This document shows, in pieces, positions 11,240 through 20,998 of a DNA stretch of 64,000 nt. How positions within the stretch are numbered: the first letter of the stretch is position 1; each line of letters opens with the position of its first letter. The position numbers and the translations under genes are program-made. The notes under the pieces were generated by a model. That model worked only from the letters and a program-made list of their open reading frames with translations, was not told the origin of the DNA and made no database searches. The stretch comes from Clavaria fumosa (lineage: Eukaryota; Basidiomycota; Agaricomycetes; Agaricales; Clavariaceae): contig OX637796.1 of the NCBI GenBank assembly GCA_951802425.1, positions 4,402,001 to 4,466,000 of the forward strand. The letters run 5' to 3'.

Positions 11240-11529
11240 TATCAGACTGGGTCTCACACAACTTAAGCGTAAGGTCATGACGACAATACTAAGATAAGGG
11301 GAAAAGGGTACAAGAATGGAAAAGACGTAGTATATATAGCGAACGCTTCGGCATTTGCCGGCGTTCCCACGCTCGGACCTCTCAGATCACGTGATGCGCC
11401 CAGGCCCAGGTCATGTGATCTTACGATTATGTAATCTGACCACAGCCACAGGTCATGTGACCTTCCAACAACCCTCCCCAGTTTCTCCACAACTGCACTT
11501 TGGGATGGCTTACATAAGCGATCCTAACA
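11240..11529 (-). repeat. 5' LTR of the intact chromovirus
   Basis: Looks identical to 5916-6205. It serves as the promoter for the minus-strand gag-pol. The inferred transcript start is near 11295, and R-U5 is about 56 nt. Confidence 0.92.
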
Positions 11530-11534
11530 CAATG

Positions 11535-11960
11535 TCCTCAATCGTCAGGCCTTCAGTAGCCTGACAGAATATTTCTTGGTTAAGGGCGATGGTAAGTAGC
11601 ACAGGGAACTCTGCAGGGAAGTAGCCTGGGTGGAGCTTCTGCTCACGGATCTCTCTCGAGGACCAAGGTCCGGGTTTGATAAACTGTCGCTCGACTGAGC
11701 GATAAACGGTGCTTTGCGGCGGTCATCCGTCTGGGGAGTTGCAGCAAGTGATAGGTACTGGTGTATGGCAGTCGATATAGTGGAGGGTGAAAAAGCAGTG
11801 TTGCTTCTGTCAGTCGGTGAGACCCAAGGGTTCTGGCAAGTTCTTCTTTCTCAATGTTTGAGAATCCAGTTTGGTGAATAGTGAGGGTCGCGGCTTTCCA
11901 GGTACGTTAGGAGGGCCGGGCAAGGTTGGTTTGGGTCGGTCGTCGATGTTGGGACATTGT
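11535..11960 (-). pseudogene. Family II gag, N-terminal part, separated by the nested element
   Basis: The minus strand matches the N-terminal region of the decayed family-II copy at 12740-13130 (shared peptide pieces such as PHYLPNWI/PHYSPNWI, RRTCQNP and AATPQTDD). Frameshifts and stops are present. It continues to about 5910 on the other side of the nested element. Confidence 0.65.
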
Positions 11961-11991
11961 GGATGTCGAGTTAGGATGAGGGACAGGGTTG

Positions 11992-12004
11992 AGACTTTGA
12001 TATT
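11992..12004 (-). promoter_or_regulatory. Self-complementary primer-binding site, family II
   Basis: Plus-strand AGACTTTGATATT lies 1 nt from the LTR edge (12006). Its exact reverse complement AATATCAAAGTCT is in the LTR at 12119-12131 and 730-742, about 28-35 nt downstream (sense strand) of the LTR TATA box. The match is 13 of 13. The decayed copy at 13142-13154 and 13256-13268 keeps the complementarity with a changed sequence. Confidence 0.72.
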
Positions 12005-12005
12005 A

Positions 12006-12621
12006 TGTCATGGTCGATCCTAAATCTGGAGCTCAAAGGTCGTGGTGAGGTTGTGAGGGTCACGTGGATAGCTGATGTAAAGGCTCAATGAGGAAGTAAA
12101 AAGAGGCGATTTCTGGAGAATATCAAAGTCTGGGGAATACATGCCAAGTGTCTACTCATATATATACTGGAGTCCAAGACCATAGGAACGATATTAGTAC
12201 AAGGTAGTAAGAGGAGACATACAACGGAAGCGACGGTAGGGAGGAAATGAAAGTATCTGGGTAACGATCGCGAAGTTGTCATGGTCCCAAGAAGGGAAGC
12301 GTCGGTCGGTGGGGGAATGGGATAGTGGTACAAGGGTGCCAGGGGAACAGGAAGCCGTTGTGGGAAGGAGATGGGGATGCCAAGGGGACAGGATAATGGT
12401 AAGGGTAGGGTGCGGGAGAGAACAAGGTCGCATTAGGGATGGTTGCTTGATGGGCAACATCAAGTGTCAGTCTATTGACAGGGTGATGGCATCCCGCTTG
12501 ATGTGCCATCACACATTTGGGCCGTACTGTTGGTGGCGGTCACGTGAGTCCCGTGACTTACTGATCATGTGACAGGTCACGTGTCCGCGGCCTTTGCGGG
12601 TCACGTGATGTCGCCGCGACA
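12006..12621 (-). repeat. 5' LTR of family II element
   Basis: This 616-bp LTR is the partner of 606-1232. The two differ mainly by transitions, many at CpG (for example TGTCGCGG against TGTCATGG at the terminus), and by one deletion of about 11 bp. Confidence 0.9.
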
Positions 12622-12740
12622 ACAATACAGCTGCTGTGACAACTGTGATGTGCTTGTCCCAAAGTGGACAATAGCCATGCAATATATTACAATACATGTC
12701 CCTTTTCAGGCCTGCCCTCCACACTCAGCCAGTCAGCCAG

Positions 12741-13731
12741 AATAGGAATGCCAGTGGGAACTTGGCAGGAAGGTAATTTGGGTAGAGCCTCTGCTCATGG
12801 ATCTCTCTAGAGGACCAAAGTCTGGGCTGTATAAACTGTCATTCCACTGAACAATAAACAGTGCTTCCCCAGGGTCATTTGTTTGGGGAGTTGCAACATG
12901 TGGTAGGTACCAGTGTACAGTGATCGATGAGTCGAAGGGCAAAAAAGCGATGTCGTTTCTGCCTATCAGTAAGGCCTTGGGGTTCTGGCAAGTTCTTCTG
13001 TTGGAGCATCTGGGAATCCAGTTTGGCAAATAGTGAGGGTTGCAGCTTGCAAGTTCATTAGGAGGGCTGGGCAAGGTTTGTTGGAGTCAGTCATTGATGT
13101 CGAAGTGTTGTGGACACTAAGTTGAGATGAGGGATGGGGTGAGCTTTTGATATTATGTTGCAGTCGATCCAAAATTGGGAGCCCAAAGGTTGCGGAGGTC
13201 ACATGGTAAGCAGACGATTGGTCTGACTTCAAAGTAGAAAGGTGCAGGTTCTGAAAATATCAAAAGCTAAGGAAAATACAGGTGAGTAGTCTATGAGTAT
13301 ATATACTAGGTCCAGCTCCATAGGAATGGTGTAATACAAGGTAACAGAGGCAGGTATTCGGAGGGAGCGACAGTTGGGGGGGGGGAATGAACGTATCCAG
13401 GTAATGATTGCAGAGGTGTTATGACGTCAGTGGGGTACAAGGGATCGGTAGGGAGATGCGAAGCTGTCATGGGAAAAGAACAAGGGCACTAAGGGGACAG
13501 GATAATGGTAACATAGCAAGTCCAGGAATATAAAGTGGGGATAGGAATGATCATTTGATGCAGAGACGACAGCTGTCACTATGGTGACAGGGTGATGGCA
13601 TCCTGCTTGATGTGCCATCACATAAATAGGCTGTACTGTCAGTCAGTAGTCACGTGAGTCTCATGACTTACTAATCATGTGACGGATCATGTGACCACAA
13701 CCTTGGTGGGTCATGTGATGTCGCCACAACA
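12741..13731 (-). mobile_element. Decayed, truncated second copy of family II (5' LTR plus start of gag)
   Basis: LTR-like sequence at 13156-13731 (TGTTGCAG to CCACAACA) is a diverged relative of 606-1232. Next to it, 12741-13155 aligns with the gag N-terminal region 11600-12005, with stops and indels. A self-primer pair is retained (13142-13154 with 13256-13268). The rest of the element is missing. About 115 bp of unassigned sequence (12627-12740) separates it from the first family-II element. Confidence 0.85.
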
Positions 13732-13937
13732 AATGAGCTTGACTATATCTATATTTCCCTGAATAGCTTGACTATCTTATATCCACTTGACAAGATTCTG
13801 CATCAAGCTGGCTAAGTTGTCTTGCTGGTCTTGGCCATCTTGATCTCAGGATCAAGCTGGCCAAGTTGGGTTGATGATTGACAGTTTCCTGATGCACTCT
13901 GCACTTTGCAGCCTTCTTCATCACTCCAATTCCAATC

Positions 13938-14213
13938 ATGGCTGTTCTCCACACAAAACCTTACTTAAAATACATGCTGCACACTTCCATTATGCATCAG
14001 CATCAAAGAGAAGATGCCACATATGCTGTCATCTCCAATTTCATAGCAGAGCACAAAAACCCTCCCAACTGCTTTGTCATCTACCCACAAATTTCACTTC
14101 AATGGAAACCTGATATTCCCAATGACAAACATAAAGAGGTTCTGGACTTCAGATTGGGGATCACTCACCAAAGCCCCTACTTCAAACTTCGCATTGGAGC
14201 TGAAGCAAAATGA
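13938..14213 (+). CDS. Hypothetical protein fragment (91 aa)
   Basis: The frame starts MAVLHTKPYLKYMLHT and ends FKLRIGAEAK. A pattern like SLQWKPDIPNDKHKEV...DFRLGI...FKLRIGAE suggests a folded domain rather than random sequence. I do not recognise the family. The next frame (to about 14373) seems to continue for a while (ENWLAFW), so this may be the first exon or a broken part of a longer gene. There are no known neighbours, and it sits among transposon remains. A remnant of a mobile or basidiomycete-specific gene is likely. Confidence 0.35.
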   Translation: MAVLHTKPYLKYMLHTSIMHQHQREDATYAVISNFIAEHKNPPNCFVIYPQISLQWKPDIPNDKHKEVLDFRLGITHQSPYFKLRIGAEAK

Positions 14214-14492
14214 AAATTGGCTAGCCTTTTGGATAGGGGGTGGGTACACTGAAGGGGGTGATACTGGCCCATTAGGAGGACTTTACACTCAGCCACCCAT
14301 TCTGATGGAGTCCATTGGAGTCCAACCAGCTCCATTGGAGCTAACAAGGACTCCATTGGATCTGTGGGCCTGATAATGGTGTTCTGTACACTCTTGAGAT
14401 GGGTTTAGCTGGTGTGAAGACATCTTAAAGGGAAAACAGTCACCTTATTCGCAGTGCAACAACTCAAAGACAGTCTCTAACTCTGTTACTCA

Positions 14493-14853
14493 CTGGTTCA
14501 ACTCCACCTCCCACACCATTTCCCTTGCTTCTGACCCCACCCCTGCTGAAGCTGGTAAATTTGGTCCAAGCAGTGTGAAAAGGTGAAACTTACCTTGGTT
14601 GTTCTTCCTCATCTCTTCCAACTTGCACTCCAAAACCTCTAACCTCCTTTCCAATTTCACCTCCTTCCCAGACTGCTCCACCCAATGCACACTTTGCTTT
14701 ATCCAACTCATGCTTCACTTCATCCAACTTGCACTTTGCTTCACCTGACTCACACTTTGCTTCACCCAACTCATGCTTTGCTTCACCCAACTCCTTCATC
14801 ACCTTCTCCACTTTCACCACATCTATACCTGCAGCAAATAAGACTTGGTACAC
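14493..14853 (-). CDS. Possible coiled-coil protein fragment with one intron
   Basis: The minus strand encodes a heptad-like repeat built on ELGEAKHELGEAKCESGEAK, produced by a 21-bp tandem repeat at about 14700-14812, followed by a charged stretch. A good 5' splice site (CAAG|GTAAGTTTC, 14592-14597 area) and a CAG acceptor near 14543 give an intron of about 55 nt. The reading frame upstream and downstream is short and there is no recognised domain. It may equally be chance coding over a repeat. Confidence 0.3.
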
Positions 14854-14955
14854 AATGATCTGGGATAATCAAGGCCAGGAACCTGGCACATATGGAACCT
14901 GGCATGGCCTTGATTATCCCAGATCATTGTGTACCAAGTCCTATTTGCTGCAGGT
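14827..14955. repeat. Near-perfect 51-bp inverted repeat with 27-nt loop
   Basis: The left arm 14827-14877 and right arm 14905-14955 are reverse complements with one mismatch (ACTTAT-type against GTCCTA-type near the base). The loop contains a smaller repeat of GGAACCTGGCA. The structure would form a strong hairpin in RNA or DNA. It overlaps the end of the possible coiled-coil frame. Confidence 0.92.
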
Positions 14956-15004
14956 CCCAAGTTTGCATGGCATGGAAGACTGAATGTGAAGCACTCAGCA
15001 CTGT

Positions 15005-15200
15005 TGCACCTAGAGGACTTAGGACCTGAGACACCTGGGACACCTGAGACCTGAGACACCTGGAACACTTGGGACCTGGGACCTGGGGTACAGGAGACTT
15101 GAGACACTTGAGGCATGGCACCTGGGAGACCTGGTACTTATTGGACTTGGCACACTTTAGGTCCCAGGTCCCAGGTCCCAGGTCCCAAGTCCCAGGTGTT
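15005..15200. repeat. Degenerate short tandem repeat (ACCTGGGAC/ACCTGAGAC)
   Basis: A run of 9-11 bp variants of CCTGGGACAC and CCTGAGACAC is followed after 15160 by four direct copies of AGGTCCC separated by 1-2 nt. It is simple-sequence DNA with no coding value. Confidence 0.8.
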
Positions 15201-15235
15201 CATATCAGGCACAACAACCAGATCCCAGGCACAAA

Positions 15236-16060
15236 ATGTGTCCCCTGTGTCACCTGCATCACAAGCACATTCATGTGAACCACATCAACCAAAGTTTTTG
15301 GCCAGAAATGTGGAAGAATAATTGGCCAGCACATGGAAGTCCAGATGGGATGTGCCACATACAGGGATTTGATGATACTGGCAAGAATATCCATCACACT
15401 CAAGTCCATGATCTGATTATTGGTCATGTTGAGCAGGTCTTTTATTACTGTTTGAAGTGTTGGTTTGATGATGTAGTCAACAGCATGCATTATAGGAGTG
15501 ACAATATTCCTGACATGTGACCAGATCACAAAAATGCATGGTCAGATATCAAATGTTTACCCAGCCCTTGTGCTTAACCTTCACCACAGCAGTGACTACA
15601 TCAATACACAAAAAGGACCACACACAAACTTCATGTTGGTATGAATGGCTCAGATACAAAGACTTCTGTGGAACACAGTTACCTCTGTATATCCCAAATG
15701 ATTTCCCACCTCCATCCCCAGCAGACATATACATTGATGCATCAGCAAGCTGCATATATTACATGGATGCATCCAACTCTTGGAGAGAGTGGATGGGACT
15801 GGATCAGGCAGTTCAACATCCTGCTGGAAAGGTGGCATTCTTCTGATTGATTTGTTGATGGGCTTTTAGGAACTCAATTCCCAGAGGATGCACAGGTGGT
15901 AAACTGGGTGGCCCATAGCATCAAAACATTCCTTCCCTTCATGTTGGAAGACACACCCCCCTACTGTGTAAGACTTTTATCATATAGCAGAAAATACTTG
16001 TCACTAAACCTCCCTCAGGATCTTGATGCAGTGTGCACCCTGTCTTGAGTACCAGATGCC
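15236..16060 (+). pseudogene. Decayed coding sequence of unknown type
   Basis: Three plus-strand frames in succession look partly coding: 15236-15520 (Cys/His-rich, ending SDNIPDM), 15517-15846 (PADIYIDASAS, resembling the first RNase H strand of a retroelement) and then a frame reading FNILLERWH...DGLLGTQFPEDAQ to about 16050. Stops and shifts break the sequence. I cannot assign a family. A retroelement RNase H remnant is one option. Confidence 0.3.
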
Positions 16061-18292
16061 ATTGAGATTCAAATGGTCACCATACTACAAGCCCCCCAGC
16101 CATAGTGCCTGCCCTCTGGCCAACAGTAGTAAAGGTCATTGAGCATAAGACAGTGCATTTTGGGCATTGGAGGGGGATGAGCTCTCCGAGTGGATGGAGG
16201 CTCTTGTGGCACCAAAAGTATTTGAGCCCAAAGCTGGGGCAAAGGGTCAAAATCAAGGTATGTGTACTGAGGCCTTCTTCTTCCTTGAGTAAGTCAGGGA
16301 GAATCCTACTGATTGAGAAACATTTGATATAAGTTTTGACTGTGAGCTTCATCAGAAATGGTGTGGCCAGGTGTGGGTAGAAATTCAGTTGGCCAAAGCC
16401 AATGATCCAGTTGAAGGATTCACTAAGTGTTTTTTAATTGAATGTCTACATATATGGCAGTGGACTCACCTTTTGGCATATTTTTTGATTGCCTGAGTCA
16501 CCTTGGGAAGCTCCCAGACCTGGCCACAGACCAGCATGTCAAGGATTGAATGTGACTCCCTTGCAAATGTTTTCACATCTGCACCTATAATCTCTTCAAG
16601 GAACTAGGAACTATCAGATAACAAAGCAATAAGATCCAATGGACCATGCACTTGACCAATCTCCAATCTGATTCCATGAGAGCATTGCAGATCCCCATTG
16701 TCCACACCCTTCAGCATACCCAACCCCCATCTTATAGGGCCAGCCCATTTTGACTGGTGGCCATCTTATAGGCCCAGCTGATTGTCAGCTGAGATATGGC
16801 CAAATAGGCTTGGCTGATATGCTTAGGTCACCCAAAAACTAAATCCAGAAATCCAGATAACTTGATATTGTGGGTGCCCTTAAAATGGGCCTGGCCAAAG
16901 TCTATATTCTTGACTGTATATCCAAGCTCAAAACTCTTGTATATGTTAGTTCAATATTCCTTTATAAGTAGCACTGTTGCTCTTATGTTATCAGCAGCAG
17001 AAAATGATCTTTGAAGTAGATCATCTGAAGTTAATTCAGCTGCATTTCATGTTCTATACTACTATCCTAAATGTGAAACAACTTGCTGCAATGGTATTGC
17101 CTATAATCTTATCTTCACCACCTCAATAAACCACTCACCCATCTAGACCATCTGATATGAATATGCCTTTACAAAGGGCTCAGCAGATGGTCATGCTCAG
17201 GTCTGCATCTTATGTCAAATATCCCTCCTTGCAGATCAAAATCATGAATCCTGAGCAACCCTATTATTATTATTCTAACCCCAATGAGCCACCCATTTGG
17301 ATTTCTTCATTTGAATATGCCCTTTCCAAGGGGTTATCCCAGATGGTTTTACTTCACTCAGCATAGCCTTCTTTCTATGTTCCCAGTCACAGCAGACACC
17401 TCTGGAGGTAGATCATTTGATATTAGTACCTCTTCATGAAGGGCTTGGCTCAGTATTCTCCAAGCCTAATGTTAAGTATGCTCTACCTGCATATAATGAA
17501 CACATTTCATGATAATAATGATTGTATTATTTTATTTCTAGCCCCAATGAACCACCCACTCATCTGGACCATCTGATATTAAGATGCCTTTACAAAGGGC
17601 TTAGTCTGGATGGTTATTCTTCAGTCTACATTACTTCAAATATCCCCTCTCTACAAGTATTGAACAATCTGCATATGGAAACAATCACCATTATTATTTC
17701 AGTCATAATGAATTGCCTCTTACCAAATTATTGTTCAGCAAGCATACTGCATCAGTATCCCCTTCTTGTATATCTTAAACCACCTCTGCACATGCTAACA
17801 CCCTTGTCTTCATTTCTACAGCTTTGATCAACTCCCATTCATTTACACCACCTCATATTAATACATTGTTATCAGGAGCTTAACCCAGATGGTTACTCTT
17901 AATATATTTGCTCAATTTGAGAATAATATGAAGGAACCAACATACTAGTTATGCCTTGAGATGTCTCTTGTATTTCCTATGATATTTGTTTAACAAGGGG
18001 TAGATTTTAAACAATAGAAACCTGTCAAAGTAAAGCTCAATATCATAGATTTGAAGAATGTTCTAATTCAAAGACATTGGATTGAGATTTCTCAGGATAC
18101 TGATTTATTTGATTGTCCTTTCTGAAATGCATGGATATGAAAACTTAATCTACAATGTGTATTATTCACACTTGTAAGGCTATGAAATCAATAAATATAA
18201 TTTTGTCAAAAAAAAAAAAACTACCACCTTTTTTCCCTTGGTCTGAGCACCCACTGCTTTGCCTCCATGGATGCTTTCCTCTTGCTTTGTGT
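16061..18292. other. Long low-information stretch with degenerate about 200-bp repeats
   Basis: No convincing gene is seen. Between about 17130 and 17900 a motif of the form CATCTGATAT(T/G)A...CCTTTACAAAGGGCT...AGATGGTTACTC recurs five times at spacings of roughly 100-280 bp (near 17150, 17310, 17410, 17570 and 17850), strongly diverged. An A12 run lies at 18209-18220 after AATAAATATAA and could be a fossil poly(A) end. Confidence 0.6.
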
Positions 18293-20564
18293 TCAGTATG
18301 GAAGATGAGGCTCCCTCTCATCTCTGGCTCTTCTCCTCTTCAGTGAGCCAAATTGCCAATCAGCTTGACAATAATTCTCCACCTCACTCTCCACTTGCAG
18401 TTGATCCCTCTGCCTCTCCTGCACCTCCCCCAATATATTTAGATTGGCCATCTCATATGATTGTCCACCAACCTCAGAATTGCTATAGTTGATATTGTCA
18501 TTGGTGTCCTCTTCATAATTGGTGCTGTCTTCATCTGTAGTGTCCTTATCATCACCAGTGTGGTCTTCATCACCAGTATCTTCTCCATCACTGTTATTGA
18601 CTGGTTTCTCTGAACTGGATTTGACTCACATTAGCCAATGATATTTTCTAGTGAGAAAAGACCTTACACTTCAGAGACAAGCCAGATATGCTTAGCCATT
18701 TGAGACAGCCTTGACACTTCATTGTCAATATCTTGTGTATGACTCTTGTCTGCATCCCTTAAGGCCTTCCCTCTCCTATGGGTGGGTAGAACATTCTTGA
18801 ATTCAAGGACCCTTTGACCAAGAGTTTGTTGATGGTGGAGGAAGGCACAAAGCCTTCTCACATCTGCTGATTGCATTTTTGAGGGCTTGTCACATCCGTG
18901 CCGCTCCCTTCCGGTCCGGACCGGAAACACGATCTCCGGTCCCGGACTTTCCATCTCCGGCCCCAACCGCCAACCTCCGATCTCCGGATCCGACCTCCGA
19001 CCTCCGGTCTCCGGACCCGGACCTCCGAACTCCCGCTCTGGTGCCTCAGCATCTGAGGGTACCTGCCCCACATGTGGGGCAGGCACCAAACCCACCTCCG
19101 GGGATAGTTCCCCAAGAGGCTGTCCTGATCCCGATCCCGATTCCCGATTCCTGATCCCGATCTCCGATTCCCAAATCCGACTTCCCAACAGTCGTGAACC
19201 GACATCTGTGGTTACTCCACCAGCAACGAACTCCGAGCGTGGAAACCGGACAATCTGCGCAGTTGCTAGGCTGCATAGTTACCATCCTGACGGTAGCAGT
19301 ATCTAACTCCGGGATCAGGAAACTGATCCCCGTCGCTATCCCGTTGTTCCGTAGTAAGTCCCGCGATGTATCTCCGGGCCATTCTCCGTAACTACTGTCA
19401 AAACTCCGGGTTGCTGGAAACGCCCCGGACTCGTAGTATATATACCTACCTACTTCGTAGAGTATTCTGCAGTCCGGATACCACCCTCGTACACCCTCGT
19501 ATACCCACGTACACTCCTCCTGTATACCCCCGAACTCCCCGCACCTCCGTCCCTCCGTCCCTCCGTATCTCCGCACCTCTGTACTCCCGTCCGACTCCCC
19601 GACTCCTGTCCCTCTGTCTATCTCCGCACCTCCGTCCTTTCCGCCCGCCACCTTGTAATTTGTATCATGTCTAATCTGACCCTTGTCCTCTGTCTCCTAC
19701 GTCAGTTGTGCTAATTCCTGACTGACCCGACCGACTCCGGACCAACTCCTGACCAACTCCTGACTTCCACCCGACACCCGGAATCTGTCCCGACAGCCCA
19801 CACCATCCATCCGACCTCCGGAAATCATCTCCGAACTCCGGAACTCCGTATCCCTCCTTCCTGGCCTCCGTCTCCTCTACTTAGTCACTTGTTCAAACCC
19901 GAACTCCATCCGAACTCCATCTCCACCCTCCTGTCCATCCCTCACCTCGAATATGGTGAAGTCCAACCCGGACGACTCACCCGAGCACCGGACCCGAGAT
20001 CCCGAACTCCCGCAACTCCGAAATATGGGACACCCAGGACTCAGTAAGGGCGTCGTTTCAATACGTTCGCCAAAGTCCCGTCCGAACCCCGAAGTCCACA
20101 CCCGGACATCCCGGACACCCCGGACCCGAACTCCGAACTCCGACCGGACTTCACCCTGACCCTCCGAGCACGCACGTAACAGGGCTCATGGATGTGTACT
20201 CCTTTAGGAATGTATTGTGCTTGTATAAAGGCACTTGGGTTGTCAGATATTTGCAGCCATGGAACAGCAGCCTTCTTGTTGTTACTTTTCTTGCCTACAA
20301 AATACAACATTTTTTCAATTTATGAAATAAATGAATTGTGAAAGGCTTACAGTATGCAATAGTCAAACATGATCTCAAGATCTCCTTGAGCTGAGCCAAG
20401 GGAAGTGCTGACTCTAGAGGTAGTACTGGCCAACCATCCTTGTCTTTTGCAAGATCCCATGGGACACTTGTATCTTTTCTCTTAGAGAGAAGCACAGCAT
20501 CCCAATCATCATTTTGTGGCCTTGTTGCATCCTCTGGACTCAGATCAGAGCTCTTCTTAAACAC
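18293..20564 (-). pseudogene. Hypothetical basidiomycete-type protein gene split by a solo LTR
   Basis: Exon 1 (about 20354-20564) begins MFKKSSDLSPEDATRPQ. An intron with GTAAGCC...TTTTGTAG (about 20305-20353) leads to KKAAVPWLQISDNPSAFI and ends at VHIHEP. The 1294-bp LTR is inserted exactly here (TSD GGGCT). Beyond it the frame resumes with SKMQSADVRRLCAFLHHQQ. Leaving out the insert and one TSD copy reconnects the frame, which confirms the boundaries. The C-terminus is very acidic (GDEDHTGDDKDTTDEDS), with a basic end, and stops at 18293-18295; small breaks may exist near 18660. The layout resembles a protein family repeated in agaricomycete genomes, but I cannot give a function. Confidence 0.6.
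18888..20181. mobile_element. Solo LTR of 1294 bp, C+T-rich, 5-bp TSD
   Basis: The sequence starts TGTCAC and ends GTAACA, and is flanked by GGGCT at 18883-18887 and 20182-20186. It is full of CCGAACTCC/CTCCGACCTCC variants and CpG-rich, unlike its AT-rich surroundings. A TATATATA box lies on the plus strand near 19437. No gag or pol is recognisable, so a solo LTR of an otherwise unseen family is the simplest reading. Orientation is uncertain. Confidence 0.8.
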
Positions 20565-20682
20565 AATTGTGCAGAGTACACTTACTATTCCACATATCCC
20601 CTAAATACACATCCCATTTTTGCCAAACAACATCTCCTGTCTGTCAAAACACATCCTTGAACCCAGCAGTGGAGGGTCCAGG

Positions 20683-20986
20683 TGTCAGGATCGCTTACAT
20701 AAGCAGGTTGGAAAGGCCAAGAAAGGATCGCAAAAGAGTTGCGGGAAGTTTGTGGATGAGTCACGTGACCCGAACGGGTGGTGGATTACATAATGGGAAA
20801 TCACGTGACCCGGGCCTGGACGCATCACGTGACGCACGGGTTCCGAGCGTGGGAACGCCGGCAACTCCCGAACCGCTTGCTATATATACCACGTCGTTTT
20901 CTTACTTGTACCCTTTTCCCCTTATGTTAGTATCGTCATCATCGACCTTACATTAAGTTGTGTGAACCGTGAGACTAAGTCTGACA
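20683..20986 (+). repeat. 5' LTR of the inactivated chromovirus
   Basis: It has a TATA box (TATATATA, 20881-20888) and three TCACGTGA palindromes upstream of it. The segment ATGTTAGTAT (20924-20933), about 36-43 nt after the TATA box, is complementary to the primer site at 20989-20998. Confidence 0.92.
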
Positions 20987-20988
20987 CA

Positions 20989-20998
20989 ATACTAACAT
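20989..20998 (+). promoter_or_regulatory. Self-complementary primer-binding site, family I
   Basis: ATACTAACAT begins 2 nt after the LTR and is the exact reverse complement of ATGTTAGTAT in the LTR. Compared with the intact element, the site has C where that one has G, and the LTR partner has the matching G for C, a compensatory change. Confidence 0.72.

Larger units (their letters stand above)
5916..11529 (-). mobile_element. Intact Ty3/gypsy chromovirus (Tf1/sushi-like), nested
   Basis: This is a 5614-bp full-length element inserted in the gag of family II and flanked by the perfect duplication CAATG (5911-5915 and 11530-11534). The two 290-bp LTRs show no difference when read side by side. 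A single uninterrupted gag-pol frame fills 6217-10668, and a self-primer site lies beside the 5' LTR. LTRs begin TGTTAG and end TGATA on the element's sense strand, so the 3' terminus is not the usual CA. All features needed for autonomy are visible. It is the youngest element here and a candidate for recent or current activity. Confidence 0.95.
606..12621 (-). mobile_element. Ty3/gypsy retrotransposon, family II, degenerate, with nested insertion
   Basis: The element is bounded by related LTRs (606-1232 and 12006-12621) and by the perfect 5-bp duplication ACAAT (601-605 and 12622-12626). On the minus strand the order is 5' LTR, self-primer site, gag, protease, RT, RNase H, integrase, chromodomain, 3' LTR. 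The gag gene is interrupted by a complete younger element (5916-11529, TSD CAATG). Without the guest and one TSD copy it is about 6.4 kb. The frames are broken by several TGA stops and small frameshifts, so it is dead. The two LTRs differ by many transitions and an indel of about 11 bp, showing age. Confidence 0.93.

Noticed and set aside
14840..14955. CRISPR-like or attachment-site interpretation of the inverted repeat
   Set aside because: The organism is a fungus, there is only one repeat pair and there are no regularly spaced direct repeats.
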